From: Allorhizobium pseudoryzae
GTDB taxonomy: Bacteria; Pseudomonadota; Alphaproteobacteria; Rhizobiales; Rhizobiaceae
Assembly: GCF_011046245.1 (NCBI RefSeq)
Contig: NZ_CP049241.1
Span: 744,001-808,000, forward strand
DNA: 64,000 nucleotides
Direction of reading: 5' to 3'
In this document: one piece after another, positions 8,907-18,161 of the stretch
Numbering within the stretch: the stretch's first letter is position 1
Layout: each line of letters begins with the position of its first letter
Translations under genes and position numbers: made by a program
Notes under the pieces: generated by a model
Told to the model about the DNA's origin: nothing
The model's database searches: none
The model's input: the letters and a program-made list of their open reading frames with translations, nothing else

Positions 8907-10100
8907 ATGTCCGTCACCGATCCGGTCGAGAATCTTCGCGCCCTCATCCGCTGCCCATCCGTGACACCGGCTGAAGGTGGCGCGCTTTCGGTTCTTCAAG
9001 CCACGCTCACGCCGCTCGGCTTTGCCGTCGAGCGGGTGACGGCGCAGGACGAGGGCACGCCGGACATCGAGAACCTCTATGCTCGGCTCGGCCTAAGCGG
9101 GCCGCACCTGATGTTTGCCGGGCACACGGACGTCGTTCCCGTCGGGGATGAAACGGCCTGGACCCATGCGCCTTTCGCTGCCGAGATTGACGGCGGGGAG
9201 ATGTTCGGCCGCGGCGCCGTCGATATGAAGGGCGGCATTGCCTGCTTTGTCGCGGCGGTTGCCCGCCATGTCGAAAAGCACGGCGCGCCAAAAGGCTGCA
9301 TCTCCTTCCTGATCACCGGCGACGAGGAAGGTCCGGCGATCAACGGTACCGTGAAGCTGCTGGAATGGGCCGCCGAGAAGGGCGAGCGCTGGGATGCCGC
9401 GCTGGTCGGCGAGCCGACCAATCCCGAGCAGCTGGGCGACATGATCAAGATCGGCCGCCGCGGCTCGATCTCCGGTTTCGTTACCATCCACGGTGTGCAG
9501 GGGCATGTCGCCTATCCGCATCTCGCCGACAATCCGCTGCGGGCGGCGACGGCCATGGCGCAGGCGCTGATGGTGCCGCCGCTCGATGCGGGCACCGAAA
9601 ACTTCCCGCCGACCAATCTTGAAGTTACGAACATCGATACGGGCAACACGGCGACGAATGTCATTCCCGCCAAGGCGCGGCTCGCGTTCAACGTCCGCTT
9701 CAACGACCTTTGGAGCGTCGAAAGCCTGCAGGCCGAGCTTCTGCGCCGGCTGGACGCCGCGGCCGCTGATTCGGACCTCAGGCCCGGCCGCGATCCGATC
9801 CGCTACGACATCACCTGGTCCGAACGGCCGAGCCATGTGTTTTTGACCCGCAACAATGCGCTGATCTCGTCGCTGTCCGGCGCCGTGGAAGCCGTGACCG
9901 GGCGGGTGCCGTCTCTATCCGCCACCGGCGGCACATCGGATGCGCGCTTCATCAAGGATTACTGCCCTGTCGTTGAGTTTGGCCTTGTCGGCCAGACCAT
10001 GCACATGGTGGACGAGCGGGTGGCGCTTGCCGATCTCGAGACCCTGACGCGGATCTACGAGACCTTCCTGGAACGCTGGTTCGCCCATGCAGCTGCCTAG
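8907..10100 (+). CDS. dapE: Succinyl-diaminopimelate desuccinylase
   Basis: A 397-residue M20-family di-zinc hydrolase that removes succinate from N-succinyl-LL-diaminopimelate, feeding lysine and peptidoglycan. The metal-binding motif GHTDVVP, the bridging aspartate in [10 protein letters not shown], the catalytic glutamate in [11 protein letters not shown] and the C-terminal GTSDARF are visible. A dimerisation domain is inserted near residues 180-290. The stop overlaps the start of the next gene by 14 bases, so the membrane-protein genes downstream are likely in the same transcript. Confidence 0.97.
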   Translation: MSVTDPVENLRALIRCPSVTPAEGGALSVLQATLTPLGFAVERVTAQDEGTPDIENLYARLGLSGPHLMFAGHTDVVPVGDETAWTHAPFAAEIDGGEMFGRGAVDMKGGIACFVAAVARHVEKHGAPKGCISFLITGDEEGPAINGTVKLLEWAAEKGERWDAALVGEPTNPEQLGDMIKIGRRGSISGFVTIHGVQGHVAYPHLADNPLRAATAMAQALMVPPLDAGTENFPPTNLEVTNIDTGNTATNVIPAKARLAFNVRFNDLWSVESLQAELLRRLDAAAADSDLRPGRDPIRYDITWSERPSHVFLTRNNALISSLSGAVEAVTGRVPSLSATGGTSDARFIKDYCPVVEFGLVGQTMHMVDERVALADLETLTRIYETFLERWFAHAAA

Positions 10101-10704
10101 CGAGCTTGTTCATCCTCTGGCGGGTCTCAGGCTTCTCGCCAGGGGTGATGCACGCGGGCTTTCCCATTTCGACATTTCCGATGACGGCGTGATCCGCTCC
10201 TTCCGGGCGGCGCTGTTCTGCCTGCCGGCGTTGATCGTCTATGCGGTGCTGCGGCGGATCGAATTCCTGCAGGTGCTTCCCGATCTCGGGCGCCCGCACC
10301 TGGTCTATATCTTCCAGGTTCTGGTGATCGAGGCGAGCAACTGGTGTTTTGCCGTTGTCTTCCTGATGCTGGCCGGATTTATGCTGGGCCTGCGGCCCCT
10401 GGTCCGCCCGCTGATCGTGATGCTGAACTGGGCGGCAGTACCCTTCGTCTATGCGGTCGGCATCCTGCTCTACCCCGTCCTGCTGCTGCTCGACGACCGT
10501 TCCACGCTGCAATGGATGGCTGCGACACTGCTGATGCTTGCAACCCTCATCGGCAGCTTGATCCTCCTCTGGCGCATATTGCATACCGTGATCGGCGGCC
10601 CCAAATGGAGACGAACGGCATTCCTACTCCTGACGATCCTGCCGCCGCTCTGGATGACCCACTCTCTTGAAAAGGCCATGGGACTGATCGTTGCCCATGG
10701 CTGA
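10087..10704 (+). CDS. Membrane protein of unknown function, first of a tandem paralog pair
   Basis: A 205-residue protein with four or five hydrophobic segments (about residues 48-64, 82-108, 114-140, 145-165 and 180-190). I do not recognise the family. Its N-terminal region ([21 protein letters not shown]) matches that of the next gene ([21 protein letters not shown]) at the same distance from the start, so the two are paralogs. The start overlaps the end of dapE by 14 bases, indicating translational coupling. It probably lies in the inner membrane. Confidence 0.75.
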   Translation: MQLPSELVHPLAGLRLLARGDARGLSHFDISDDGVIRSFRAALFCLPALIVYAVLRRIEFLQVLPDLGRPHLVYIFQVLVIEASNWCFAVVFLMLAGFMLGLRPLVRPLIVMLNWAAVPFVYAVGILLYPVLLLLDDRSTLQWMAATLLMLATLIGSLILLWRILHTVIGGPKWRRTAFLLLTILPPLWMTHSLEKAMGLIVAHG

Positions 10705-10733
10705 CATCGCTACCCCGCCCGGAGGCCTTCTGC

Positions 10734-11330
10734 TTGCCTGCCCTTTCTGAAGTGAAACATTATCTCTTCGGCCTCTGGTTGCTGGTGAAGGGCAACCGCG
10801 CCGGTTTCCAATATCTCGACGTGAGCGACCGTGGCATGATGCGCTCGTTCTGGGCCATCGTCTGGTGCCTGCCGGCGATCGGGCTCTCCTGGATCTGGTG
10901 GCGGCTCGCGTTCATCGATGATCTGGCGCCGGGCGAGACACTGGGCGCCCTCTTCTTCTTCCGCATGGCGATGCTGGAGGCGGCAAACTGGCTGATCCCG
11001 ATCGTGCTGGCGGGCGTTCTGGCGGGTCTGCTTGGCATCGGCAAACACTATCCGGCCGTCGTGCTCACCACGAACTGGCTGTCGGTGCCGTTCGCCTATG
11101 TCTACAGCGTACTCAGCCTGCTGCTGATCCTCGTTCCGGGGCTGACCGGGCTGATTGCGCTTGTCTGGCTCGCCGCCATCATCGCGCTCGTGGTTTCGCT
11201 CAGCCGGATCCTCAGAATGTTCTTCGGCGATCAGAAGCTGATGATCGCGACGATGACGATGGTGCTGATCGTCCCGTCACTCATCCTCTCCGACGTGCTG
11301 GAGCAGTTTCTCGGCGTCTATCCCGGCTGA
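10734..11330 (+). CDS. Membrane protein of unknown function, second of a tandem paralog pair
   Basis: A 198-residue integral membrane protein paralogous to the one before it: both share an N-terminal amphipathic block with a DxSDxGxxRSF motif and the same number and spacing of helices. The start is TTG at 10734, supported by GGAGG eight bases upstream. The 3' end overlaps the convergent truA by 54 bases. Function is unknown; position after dapDE suggests, weakly, a link to the cell envelope. Confidence 0.72.
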   Translation: MPALSEVKHYLFGLWLLVKGNRAGFQYLDVSDRGMMRSFWAIVWCLPAIGLSWIWWRLAFIDDLAPGETLGALFFFRMAMLEAANWLIPIVLAGVLAGLLGIGKHYPAVVLTTNWLSVPFAYVYSVLSLLLILVPGLTGLIALVWLAAIIALVVSLSRILRMFFGDQKLMIATMTMVLIVPSLILSDVLEQFLGVYPG

Positions 11331-12086
11331 TCCGGCGCCTTCCGGATAATCGACCTGCATGAAGTAGAGGCCCTCCGGCGGCGCCACGGGGCCGCAGGCG
11401 GCGCGATCCCTTGCCTCAAGAGCGGCTCGCACATCTTCCGGCGTCATGCGGCCTTCGCCGGCGAGCTTCAGCGTGCCGGCAAAGGAGCGGATCTGGTTGT
11501 GCAGAAAACTCTGCGCCGAGGCGCGGATCTCGATCAGGTCACCGTCTCTTGTCACATCCAGCCGGTCGAGCGTGCGCATGGGGCTGTTCGCCTGGCAATG
11601 CGCCGAGCGGAAGGTGGTAAAGTCATGATGGCCGATCAGCGTCTGGGCGGCCGCATGCATGGCCTCGTGATCGAGCGGCTTTGACACCCACCAGGCCCGT
11701 TTCGCTTCGATCGCCAGCGGCGAGGCGCGCGAGATGATACGGTAGAGATAATGGCGGCGCAGCGCGGAAAAGCGTGCGTCAAAGCCGTCGCCGACCGCCT
11801 CGACGGAGAGAATCGACACGCCTTCTCCTGCCATAGCGAGATGCGCATTCAGCGCATTGCGCAGCTTGTAGGGTACCCAGGCGCGGGAGAGATCCGCGTG
11901 GATCACCTGGCCGCGCGCATGCACGCCGGAATCCGTGCGGCCTGCCGCCCGGATGGACACGGTTTCGGTCGTCAGAGACAGGATGGCTTTTTCGATGGCC
12001 GACTGGACGGAATGGCCATTCTCCTGCCGCTGCCAGCCGACATAGGGCGTACCGTCATATTCGACGGTCATCTTGAAACGCGGCAT
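11277..12086 (-). CDS. truA: tRNA pseudouridine(38-40) synthase
   Basis: A 269-residue TruA enzyme that makes pseudouridine at positions 38-40 of the tRNA anticodon arm. The catalytic aspartate lies in [15 protein letters not shown] near residue 53. The N-terminal [14 protein letters not shown] is the family start. The gene overlaps the fmt stop by one base (TGATG), so it is translated after fmt. Its 3' end runs into the end of the convergent membrane-protein gene. Confidence 0.96.
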   Translation of the reverse strand: MPRFKMTVEYDGTPYVGWQRQENGHSVQSAIEKAILSLTTETVSIRAAGRTDSGVHARGQVIHADLSRAWVPYKLRNALNAHLAMAGEGVSILSVEAVGDGFDARFSALRRHYLYRIISRASPLAIEAKRAWWVSKPLDHEAMHAAAQTLIGHHDFTTFRSAHCQANSPMRTLDRLDVTRDGDLIEIRASAQSFLHNQIRSFAGTLKLAGEGRMTPEDVRAALEARDRAACGPVAPPEGLYFMQVDYPEGAGSAGIDAEKLLQHVGEDE

Positions 12087-13021
12087 CAGGCGAGCCTCGT
12101 GCCGGGGGCAAGTGGCGTGCCGCGCAGAAAATCCTCGGCGTTCAGCGGCTTCCCGCCCGCCTTCTGCAGCCGCGTCAACCGCACGGCGCCCTCACCGCAG
12201 GCAACCGTCAGCCGGTCGTCGAGCACCGTGCCCGCCGCCCCCTGCCCTTGCCCCAGCGTGCTCGCCAGAACCTTGATGCGTTCCGGCTTGCCGTTGATCT
12301 CGGCTTCGAACCAGGCGCCCGGAAACGGCGACAGGCCGCGGATATGGTTGTGAACAGTCTTCGCCGGGCGCGAAAAATCGATCCGCGTTTCGCCCTTGTC
12401 GATCTTGGCGGCGTAGAGCACCCCCTCCTCCGACTGAACCGTGAGCCGAAGGTCGTCCGCCTCCAGTTTCGCCATGGCCTCGACCATGGCCCGGGCACCG
12501 ACCTGCATCAGCGTATCATGCAATTCGCCGGCCGTGGTCTCAGGGTCGATCGGCACTTCCGCTGTCAGCGCCACGGGGCCGGTATCCAGCCCCTTTTCCA
12601 TTTTCATCACCATCATGCCGGTCTTGTCATCGCCGGTCATGATCGCCCTCTGGATGGGAGCCGCACCCCGCCAGCGCGGCAGAAGCGAGGCATGGCCGTT
12701 GTAACAGCCGAGCCGCGTTCCTTCGAGAACCTCGACCGGCAGCAGAAGGCCATAGGCCACCACCACCGCCACATCCGCCGCATGGGCACGGAAACGGGCG
12801 CGCTCCTCCGGGTCCTTGAAATTCAGCGGCGTCAGCACCGGAATGTCGAGAAGCTCTGCGGCCTGATGCACCGGCGACTTCTGGAGATCCAGGCCGCGAC
12901 GGCCACCGGGACGCGGCGGCTGGGTGTAGACCGCGACGATCTCATGACCCGCCTCCTTCAGCGCCTTGAGCGTCGGCACGGAAAAATCGGGTGTGCCCAT
13001 GAAGATGATGCGCAGAGCCAT
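12086..13021 (-). CDS. fmt: Methionyl-tRNA formyltransferase
   Basis: A 311-residue enzyme that formylates initiator Met-tRNA using 10-formyltetrahydrofolate. The N-terminal [10 protein letters not shown], the catalytic region [17 protein letters not shown] and the C-terminal tRNA-binding domain (ISGKP-like loop near residues 205-311) are visible. The ATG at 13021 is preceded by GAGGAGA eight bases upstream and is preferred over a start 12 codons earlier. def, the deformylase that acts after formylation, lies just upstream, but a toxin-antitoxin pair is inserted between them. Confidence 0.96.
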   Translation of the reverse strand: MALRIIFMGTPDFSVPTLKALKEAGHEIVAVYTQPPRPGGRRGLDLQKSPVHQAAELLDIPVLTPLNFKDPEERARFRAHAADVAVVVAYGLLLPVEVLEGTRLGCYNGHASLLPRWRGAAPIQRAIMTGDDKTGMMVMKMEKGLDTGPVALTAEVPIDPETTAGELHDTLMQVGARAMVEAMAKLEADDLRLTVQSEEGVLYAAKIDKGETRIDFSRPAKTVHNHIRGLSPFPGAWFEAEINGKPERIKVLASTLGQGQGAAGTVLDDRLTVACGEGAVRLTRLQKAGGKPLNAEDFLRGTPLAPGTRLA

Positions 13022-13043
13022 ACGTCGGATCTCCTCGTTTCGA

Positions 13044-13463
13044 TCAGGCGCCTTCAAACGGGTTTACAAGCCGAAGATCAAGCCCTTCGAAGTCTTTTGT
13101 GTTGCGGGTGGCAAGGGTTGCGCCATGAGCAAGGCAGATGGCGGCGATCATGGCGTCCTTCGTCTCGATGTCATGACCCGCGGAATGTCGGCGCGCGGAA
13201 ATCACTCCGTACACATGAGCGGCCCCCGTCGAAAATGGCAGGATCCGGTCTGCAAACTCGGCTTCCAGCCGCAAATAGGTTTCCGTCAGTTTTGCCTTGC
13301 GCGCTCCCTCGGGCAGAAGGGCAAGACCAAAATGGATCTCGGCAACCGTGATCGTCGTCAGGAAAACCTCTGATGCCGAGAAGCCATCCAACCATCCCAA
13401 CAGATGATCGCTATGTTTTCGACCTTTCAGTTCGGAAAAGACGTTGGTGTCGAGAACGATCAT
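13044..13463 (-). CDS. VapC-type PIN-domain toxin
   Basis: A 139-residue PIN-domain ribonuclease of the FitB/VapC kind. The acidic site is complete: D5 in LDTNVFS, E42 in VAEIHFG, D103 in KDAMIAA and D124 in NTKDF. Such toxins cut tRNA or rRNA when not bound by their antitoxin. The gene overlaps the antitoxin gene by four bases (ATGA), the usual antitoxin-first arrangement. The pair sits between def and fmt, which are normally adjacent, so it is probably a later insertion. Confidence 0.9.
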   Translation of the reverse strand: MIVLDTNVFSELKGRKHSDHLLGWLDGFSASEVFLTTITVAEIHFGLALLPEGARKAKLTETYLRLEAEFADRILPFSTGAAHVYGVISARRHSAGHDIETKDAMIAAICLAHGATLATRNTKDFEGLDLRLVNPFEGA

Positions 13464-13729
13464 TCGTCGAAACGCGGTGACGGGCGATCTTTCGCGTGAC
13501 GCAACGCGTCGATTTCAGCAAGTTCCTGTTCCGTCCAGGTCGCTTCATTCGCAAGAATAGATCGCAGACGATGCCCCGCCTTTTCCGGCGCTGCAGACTT
13601 TGCCAACTGCAGCTCGCGCCCGAGGATTTCCGTCACTTCATCGGAAACACTGCGCCCCGAGCGCTCGGCCCGTGCGTCGAGGCTCTGGCGCATGGCATCG
13701 GGAATGTTGCGGATCAAAAGGTCACCCAC
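13460..13729 (-). CDS. FitA/VapB-like ribbon-helix-helix antitoxin
   Basis: An 89-residue protein whose N-terminus (LLIRNIPDAMRQSLDARAERSGRS) is the ribbon-helix-helix DNA-binding domain typical of FitA antitoxins; the C-terminal half (about residues 50-89) is polar and would wrap the toxin. The start is GTG at 13729, fixed by AGGAGG seven bases upstream. Two GATATC boxes lie 15 bases upstream and may be its operator. It overlaps the toxin gene by four bases. Confidence 0.87.
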   Translation of the reverse strand: MGDLLIRNIPDAMRQSLDARAERSGRSVSDEVTEILGRELQLAKSAAPEKAGHRLRSILANEATWTEQELAEIDALRHAKDRPSPRFDE

Positions 13730-13743
13730 GGGCAGTCCTCCTG

Positions 13744-13759
13744 GATATCATCCGATATC
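13744..13759. promoter_or_regulatory. Candidate operator of the FitAB/VapBC pair: two GATATC boxes
   Basis: Two copies of the palindrome GATATC (13744-13749 and 13754-13759) are separated by four bases, so their centres are 10 bp apart, one helical turn. They lie just upstream of the antitoxin ribosome-binding site. Ribbon-helix-helix antitoxins commonly bind such paired short palindromes to repress their own operon. This is inference from position and symmetry. Confidence 0.4.
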
Positions 13760-13789
13760 ATAGGAGCGCGTGCCCGCTGCTTCAAGCGG

Positions 13790-14305
13790 TCAGATGGCCT
13801 TTGTCTTGGCCGCCTTGGTGAACTTCTTGATCACCATCTCGCGCTTCAGCCGCGAGATGTGATCGATGAACAGCACGCCGTTCAGGTGATCGATCTCGTG
13901 CTGCAGACAGGTGGCGAGAAGGCCATCGGCCTCCATCCGGTGCTGCTTGCCGTCGCGACCGACATATTCCATCGTCACGGCAGCCGGGCGCTCCACCTCG
14001 GCGTAATAGTCCGGGATCGACAGGCAGCCTTCCTCATAGACCGAGCGCTCATCCGAGGAGGTGAGGATCTGCGGATTGATCACCACCAGCGGCTGTTTCT
14101 CTTCGCCTTCGCGGGAGACATCGACCACAAGGATACGGCGCGCCACGCCGATCTGGATGCCGGCGAGCCCGATGCCGGGTGCGTCATACATGGTTTCCAG
14201 CATGTCGTCGGCAAGCTTCAGCACGTCGGCATCGATCTGCTCGATCGGCTTCGACACCTGACGCAGCAGGGGATCGGGAAGAATGATAAGCGGCTTGATC
14301 GTCAT
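13790..14305 (-). CDS. def: Peptide deformylase
   Basis: A 171-residue metalloprotease that removes the N-terminal formyl group from new proteins. Motif 2 EGCLSIP and motif 3 QHEIDHLNG supply the Cys and two His metal ligands and the catalytic Glu. Motif 1 reads GIGLAGIQ, where the usual form is GxGxAAxQ, so the second Ala is Gly here. The ATG at 14305 gives the normal N-terminus ([15 protein letters not shown]). It belongs to the same formylation cycle as fmt downstream, from which the toxin-antitoxin pair separates it. Confidence 0.95.
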   Translation of the reverse strand: MTIKPLIILPDPLLRQVSKPIEQIDADVLKLADDMLETMYDAPGIGLAGIQIGVARRILVVDVSREGEEKQPLVVINPQILTSSDERSVYEEGCLSIPDYYAEVERPAAVTMEYVGRDGKQHRMEADGLLATCLQHEIDHLNGVLFIDHISRLKREMVIKKFTKAAKTKAI

Positions 14306-14428
14306 GCGCTTCCCATAACGCATCTTTTTTTCGGATGAAACTGGTCAAAAAGCTGCAACAGAAGGAATTCCGCGCTTTGTTCCCGTTTTGATCTTTTCGC
14401 AAACCGACTTCTCGGCTAGGGTTCCGCC

Positions 14429-15607
14429 ATGCAACCCTCATCCGACACCCTCGCCGATCGTCTTGCCACCCTGCTGGAAGGAACGAACAGCCTTATCCTG
14501 CTGGCAGCTTTCGTCATCATCGTGATGGTGGCGCTGGTCCTCCGCCGATCCGCCACCCTGCGCCGGGAGGAGATGGAGAACCGCCTCGATACGCTTCTGC
14601 GCGCACAGGCGGAAATGCAGGGGCGTGTCTCAGCGATGACGGAAGCGCTCAGCAGCCGGCAGGCGGAACTCAACCGCGCCGTGAATCAGCGGCTCGACGG
14701 CATGACCCATAGGCTCGGCTCCAGCATTGCCGAACAGACCAAATCCACGCACGACAACCTGCGCAAGCTGCAGGAACGGCTGGCGGTGATCGATGCGGCG
14801 CAAAACAACATCCAGACGCTCGCCAAGGATGTGGTCGGGCTTCAGGCGATCCTCTCCAACAAGCAGACCCGCGGCGCCTTCGGCCAGGGACGGATGGAGG
14901 CAATCGTTGCCGATGGCCTGCCGCAAGGCACCTACAGTTTTCAGACCACGCTATCGAACGGGCTCAGGCCGGACTGCACCATCACCATGCCGAACGGCGC
15001 GCCGCCTCTGGTGATCGACGCGAAATTTCCGCTGGAGGCTTGGCACGCCTTCCGCGACGCGGCCCATCCAGACCAGCGCAAGCTGGCCGGCCAGCAGTTC
15101 CGCCGCGATCTCGAGACCCATATCAAGGACATCGCCGAGAAGTATCTGATTACAGGAGAGACACAGGAGACCGCCTTCCTGTTCGTGCCCTCGGAATCGA
15201 TCTTCGCCGAGATCCACGAGCATTTCGAGGGCGTCATCCAGAAGGCACAGCGGTTGCGCATCGTCATCGTCTCGCCGTCGCTGCTGATGCTGTCGATCCA
15301 GGTGCTGCAGGCACTGCTGAAGGACCAGCGCATGCGCGAGCAGGCGCATCTCATTCAGAGCGAGGTGGCATTGCTGATGGATGATCTCTCGCGGTTGGAT
15401 GACCGCACCCGCAAGCTGCAGGGGCACTTCCTGATGGCGCAGAAGGATATCGAGCAGATCCTCACCTCCTCCGACAAACTGTCGCGCCGCGGCGCCCGTA
15501 TCGGCGCGCTGGAACTGGAACAGATGGCAGCGGAGCCACCGGTTGCCGAACGCAGCGTCGAGAGCCGCACGGGCCTTCTCAAGCTGAGGGTGGTTGACGA
15601 GGATTGA
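14429..15607 (+). CDS. rmuC: DNA recombination protein RmuC
   Basis: A 392-residue protein with one N-terminal membrane helix (about residues 18-37, LILLAAFVIIVMVALVL). A long coiled-coil follows (about 40-130), then the RmuC nuclease-like domain with PNGAPPLVIDAKFPLEAW and TAFLFVPSESIFAEI. RmuC limits inversions between short repeats; its biochemical activity is not firmly known. The gene is divergent from def with about 120 bases between starts, an arrangement common in rhizobia. Confidence 0.93.
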   Translation: MQPSSDTLADRLATLLEGTNSLILLAAFVIIVMVALVLRRSATLRREEMENRLDTLLRAQAEMQGRVSAMTEALSSRQAELNRAVNQRLDGMTHRLGSSIAEQTKSTHDNLRKLQERLAVIDAAQNNIQTLAKDVVGLQAILSNKQTRGAFGQGRMEAIVADGLPQGTYSFQTTLSNGLRPDCTITMPNGAPPLVIDAKFPLEAWHAFRDAAHPDQRKLAGQQFRRDLETHIKDIAEKYLITGETQETAFLFVPSESIFAEIHEHFEGVIQKAQRLRIVIVSPSLLMLSIQVLQALLKDQRMREQAHLIQSEVALLMDDLSRLDDRTRKLQGHFLMAQKDIEQILTSSDKLSRRGARIGALELEQMAAEPPVAERSVESRTGLLKLRVVDED

Positions 15608-15659
15608 TGCTCTCAGGCAGTGTCCGCGCCACATTCGACATCAACCGGGTTGCTTCCTC

Positions 15660-16559
15660 ATGATTACCGTCTTCGGCTCCGTCAACATGGATCTCATCGC
15701 TACGACTGTTCGCCTCCCGCAACCGGGCGAGACGGTGGCCGGCACCGGTTTTGCCACCGCCGCCGGCGGCAAGGGCGCCAACCAGGCGCTCGCCGCACAA
15801 AGGGCCGGCTCATCCGTGCGGATGGTGTCCGCCGTCGGCAGGGATGGGTTTGCCGAGCCGGCGCTTGCGCTCCTAAAGGAAGCAGGTACCGACCTTTCCG
15901 GCGTCAAGCGGGTGGATGAACCGACGGGCACCGCGCTGATTCTCGTCGGCGGCGACGGGGAGAACATGATTGCGGTCGTGCCGGGCGCCAATGGCACTGT
16001 CACGGCAGCCGATGCCGATGCGGCGGTCGCGGCCATGGATGCCGGCGACATGCTGATGATGCAGATGGAAGTGCCGGCCGACGCCGTCGAGCAGGCGTTC
16101 ACGGCGGCAAAGGCCCGAGGCGTCCGCACACTGTTCAACACTGCGCCGCTGACGCAGGACGCGGTCCGTCTGGCCCGCTTGGCCTCGATCCTCGTCTCGA
16201 ACGAAACCGAGTTCGAACTGCTGATCGGCCGCAAGGATCTGTCTGCCGAGGCGCGGATCGAGGCCATGCGCGGCCTGCATGCGGAGACGGGCCAGACCCT
16301 GGTCGTCACTCTCGGCGGAGACGGTGTCGTGGCCCTGCACGAAGGCACCCTTCTCACGAGCGCCGGCCTGACGATCGAACCGATGGACACGGTCGGCGCC
16401 GGCGACACGTTTTGCGGATATCTGGCCGCAAGCCTCGACCAGGGCCTGCCGTTCGACGTGGCCCTGCGGCGCGCCGCCGTTGCCGGATCGTTGGCCTGCC
16501 TGAAGCCGGGTGCCCAGCCCGCCATTCCGCTGGCCGCAGACGTTGATGCGAAAGTCTGA
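15660..16559 (+). CDS. rbsK: Ribokinase (PfkB family)
   Basis: A 299-residue sugar kinase. The N-terminal substrate-binding motif GGKGANQA and the C-terminal ATP/anion-hole signature DTVGAGDTFCGYLA with its catalytic Asp are both present; GSVNMDLIA at the start is typical of ribokinases. It would phosphorylate ribose to ribose 5-phosphate, although other sugars are possible because no rbs transport genes adjoin it. The ATG at 15660 gives the standard N-terminus; a longer frame begins at 15594 inside rmuC. Confidence 0.88.
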   Translation: MITVFGSVNMDLIATTVRLPQPGETVAGTGFATAAGGKGANQALAAQRAGSSVRMVSAVGRDGFAEPALALLKEAGTDLSGVKRVDEPTGTALILVGGDGENMIAVVPGANGTVTAADADAAVAAMDAGDMLMMQMEVPADAVEQAFTAAKARGVRTLFNTAPLTQDAVRLARLASILVSNETEFELLIGRKDLSAEARIEAMRGLHAETGQTLVVTLGGDGVVALHEGTLLTSAGLTIEPMDTVGAGDTFCGYLAASLDQGLPFDVALRRAAVAGSLACLKPGAQPAIPLAADVDAKV

Positions 16560-16600
16560 GACAGGCCGCCGCCGATTGCCGTGATCTCGGCTGACCGGCG

Positions 16601-16630
16601 CTTGCGAAGGTTCCATGGCTCTCCCATATA
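16601..16630 (+). promoter_or_regulatory. Candidate heat-shock (RpoH) promoter of hsp20
   Basis: CTTGCGA at 16601-16607 and CCCATATA at 16623-16630, 15 bases apart, fit the known pattern of RpoH promoters (CTTGAA-like box and CCCCAT-like box). They lie about 65 bases upstream of the small heat-shock gene, on its strand. The assignment is by motif only. Confidence 0.5.
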
Positions 16631-16694
16631 GGGCCCAGCAGGCGCAGGCCATACCTGGATGCGCGCGCGGTCGCTTGTGTTCAAGGACTGAGAG

Positions 16695-17123
16695 ATGAGC
16701 CGGATGACACCGTTTACCAGCCCGCTCCTTCTGGGCTTCGACAGCATGGAAAAGACGCTGGAGCGTCTTGCAAAAGCCAATGATGGCTACCCGCCGTATA
16801 ACATCGAGCGGATGCGGGCAGAGGTTTCCGGGGAACCGGAGCGGCTGCGAATCACCCTTGCCGTTGCGGGCTTCTCCGAGGAGGAACTGGATGTCAGCCT
16901 GGAGGAGAACCAGCTGATCATTCGAGGCCGACAGGTGGAGACCGCAGAACGCGATTTTCTCTATCGCGGCATCGCTGCCCGGCAATTCCAGCGCGTCTTC
17001 GTGCTGGCCGACGGAATGCAGGTGTCCGGCGCGCGTTTGCGCAATGGCCTTCTGTCCGTCGATCTCATTCGGCCGGAACCGGAGCGCATGGTGCGAAAAA
17101 TTAATATTTCCGTCTCAGACTGA
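16695..17123 (+). CDS. Small heat-shock protein, Hsp20/IbpA family
   Basis: A 142-residue alpha-crystallin-domain chaperone that holds unfolded proteins during stress. The crystallin domain spans about residues 35-130, with the family features YNIERM, LDVSLEENQLIIRG and NGLLSVDLIRPEPE. The N-terminus MTPFTSPLLLGFDSMEKTLERLAK and the partner DUF1150 gene downstream are typical of alphaproteobacterial IbpA-type operons. A candidate RpoH promoter lies upstream. The leader does not show an obvious ROSE thermometer hairpin around the start. Confidence 0.93.
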   Translation: MSRMTPFTSPLLLGFDSMEKTLERLAKANDGYPPYNIERMRAEVSGEPERLRITLAVAGFSEEELDVSLEENQLIIRGRQVETAERDFLYRGIAARQFQRVFVLADGMQVSGARLRNGLLSVDLIRPEPERMVRKINISVSD

Positions 17124-17166
17124 TCTCGTGGCAGCAATGCCGGATGTAGAGAAGTCGGAGGCTTTC

Positions 17167-17424
17167 ATGCTCCTCAAGAACGCGACGTCGCGTCTCACCC
17201 AGTCGGAACTCGCCCATCTGGGTTCTGGTGAAGTCGGTTATATTCGCAAGATGCGATCGGAAGAAGTGTCGCGCTGCTTCCCGGAAGCGCCGGATATCGA
17301 TCCTGCGCTTGATCTCTGGGCCCTGTTCGGCGCTGACGGCACGCCGATCCTGCTGACGGACAACCGGTCCAGCACCTTCTTCAAGGCTGCCGAGGACGAC
17401 CTGAAGACCGTCAGCCTTCACTGA
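17167..17424 (+). CDS. DUF1150 family protein
   Basis: An 85-residue protein with the DUF1150 core (LGSGEVGYIRKM, LDLWALFGADGTPI). Function is unknown, but it regularly follows small heat-shock genes in alphaproteobacteria, so a stress-related role is likely. The ATG at 17167 is preferred because GGAGG lies five bases upstream; an ATG at 17137 without such a site is also in frame. It is probably co-transcribed with hsp20, 43 bases upstream. Confidence 0.8.
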   Translation: MLLKNATSRLTQSELAHLGSGEVGYIRKMRSEEVSRCFPEAPDIDPALDLWALFGADGTPILLTDNRSSTFFKAAEDDLKTVSLH

Positions 17425-17429
17425 CGGTC

Positions 17430-17447
17430 GAAGCGGCCAGTCGCTTC
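17430..17447. terminator. Small hairpin between convergent DUF1150 and trmB genes
   Basis: A 6-bp perfect stem, GAAGCG pairing with CGCTTC around a six-base loop, occupies the gap between the two stop codons. There is no clear T run on either strand, so it is at best a weak terminator. Confidence 0.3.
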
Positions 17448-18159
17448 AGATCTCAACTTTCACGAATGTCAGATAGGCAGACGAGCGGCCCTCGCGCCGC
17501 GCCTTTGCCTCATAACGGGTTCCCGGCCATGTAGGGAACGGCGTGAGCCAGTCGGCGGGTTCATTGGCGGTCCAGGCAAATCCCTGGTGATCGCGGCAAT
17601 GCTGCAGCGTCCAGTTGACGTAGGTGTCGATATCGGAGGCGAAGCAGAACAGCCCGCCCGGTTTCAGCACGCGATGGAAGCGCGTGAGGTTCACCTTCGA
17701 GACGAAGCGCCGTTTCCAGTGCTTTTTCTTCGGCCACGGATCGGGATACAGCAGATCGATACGGTCGATCGAGCCCTCCGGCAGCCAGTCGAGCAACTTC
17801 GTCGCATCATCATCATGCACCCGGATATTGCGAAGCTCGAGTTCCTCGACCTTGGCCAGCAGCTTCGCCATCGAGTTGACGAAGGGCTCGACCCCGATGA
17901 AGCCCGTCGTCGGCTTCTCGACGGCACGGTGGACGAGATGCTCGCCACCGCCAAAGCCGATTTCCAGCCTCAGCGTGTCGACCGGAACCGGAAACAGGCT
18001 CTTCAGATCCTGTGGCGCTGCCGCGTCAAGATCAAGCTTCAGTTCGGGCAGGAGCGCCGTCATCAGATCGACCTGACGCTCCCGCAATGCCTTACCCTTG
18101 CGCCGGCCAAAAAAGGCCTCGGTGGACCGCGACCGGCGCTCGGTATCGTCTGACGACAT
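17446..18159 (-). CDS. trmB: tRNA (guanine-N7-)-methyltransferase
   Basis: A 237-residue SAM-dependent enzyme that forms m7G46 in tRNA. The SAM site [15 protein letters not shown] and the signatures [11 protein letters not shown] and GGLFCFASD are those of TrmB. It starts two bases after the metK stop on the same strand, so it is probably co-transcribed with the gene for the enzyme that makes its cofactor. Confidence 0.96.
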   Translation of the reverse strand: MSSDDTERRSRSTEAFFGRRKGKALRERQVDLMTALLPELKLDLDAAAPQDLKSLFPVPVDTLRLEIGFGGGEHLVHRAVEKPTTGFIGVEPFVNSMAKLLAKVEELELRNIRVHDDDATKLLDWLPEGSIDRIDLLYPDPWPKKKHWKRRFVSKVNLTRFHRVLKPGGLFCFASDIDTYVNWTLQHCRDHQGFAWTANEPADWLTPFPTWPGTRYEAKARREGRSSAYLTFVKVEI

Positions 18160-18161
18160 GT

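Noticed and set aside
16631-16694. Possible ROSE RNA thermometer before hsp20
   Set aside because: A short CTTG-TGTT-CAAG stem exists, but it does not cover the ribosome-binding site and the typical ROSE anti-Shine-Dalgarno element is not seen.
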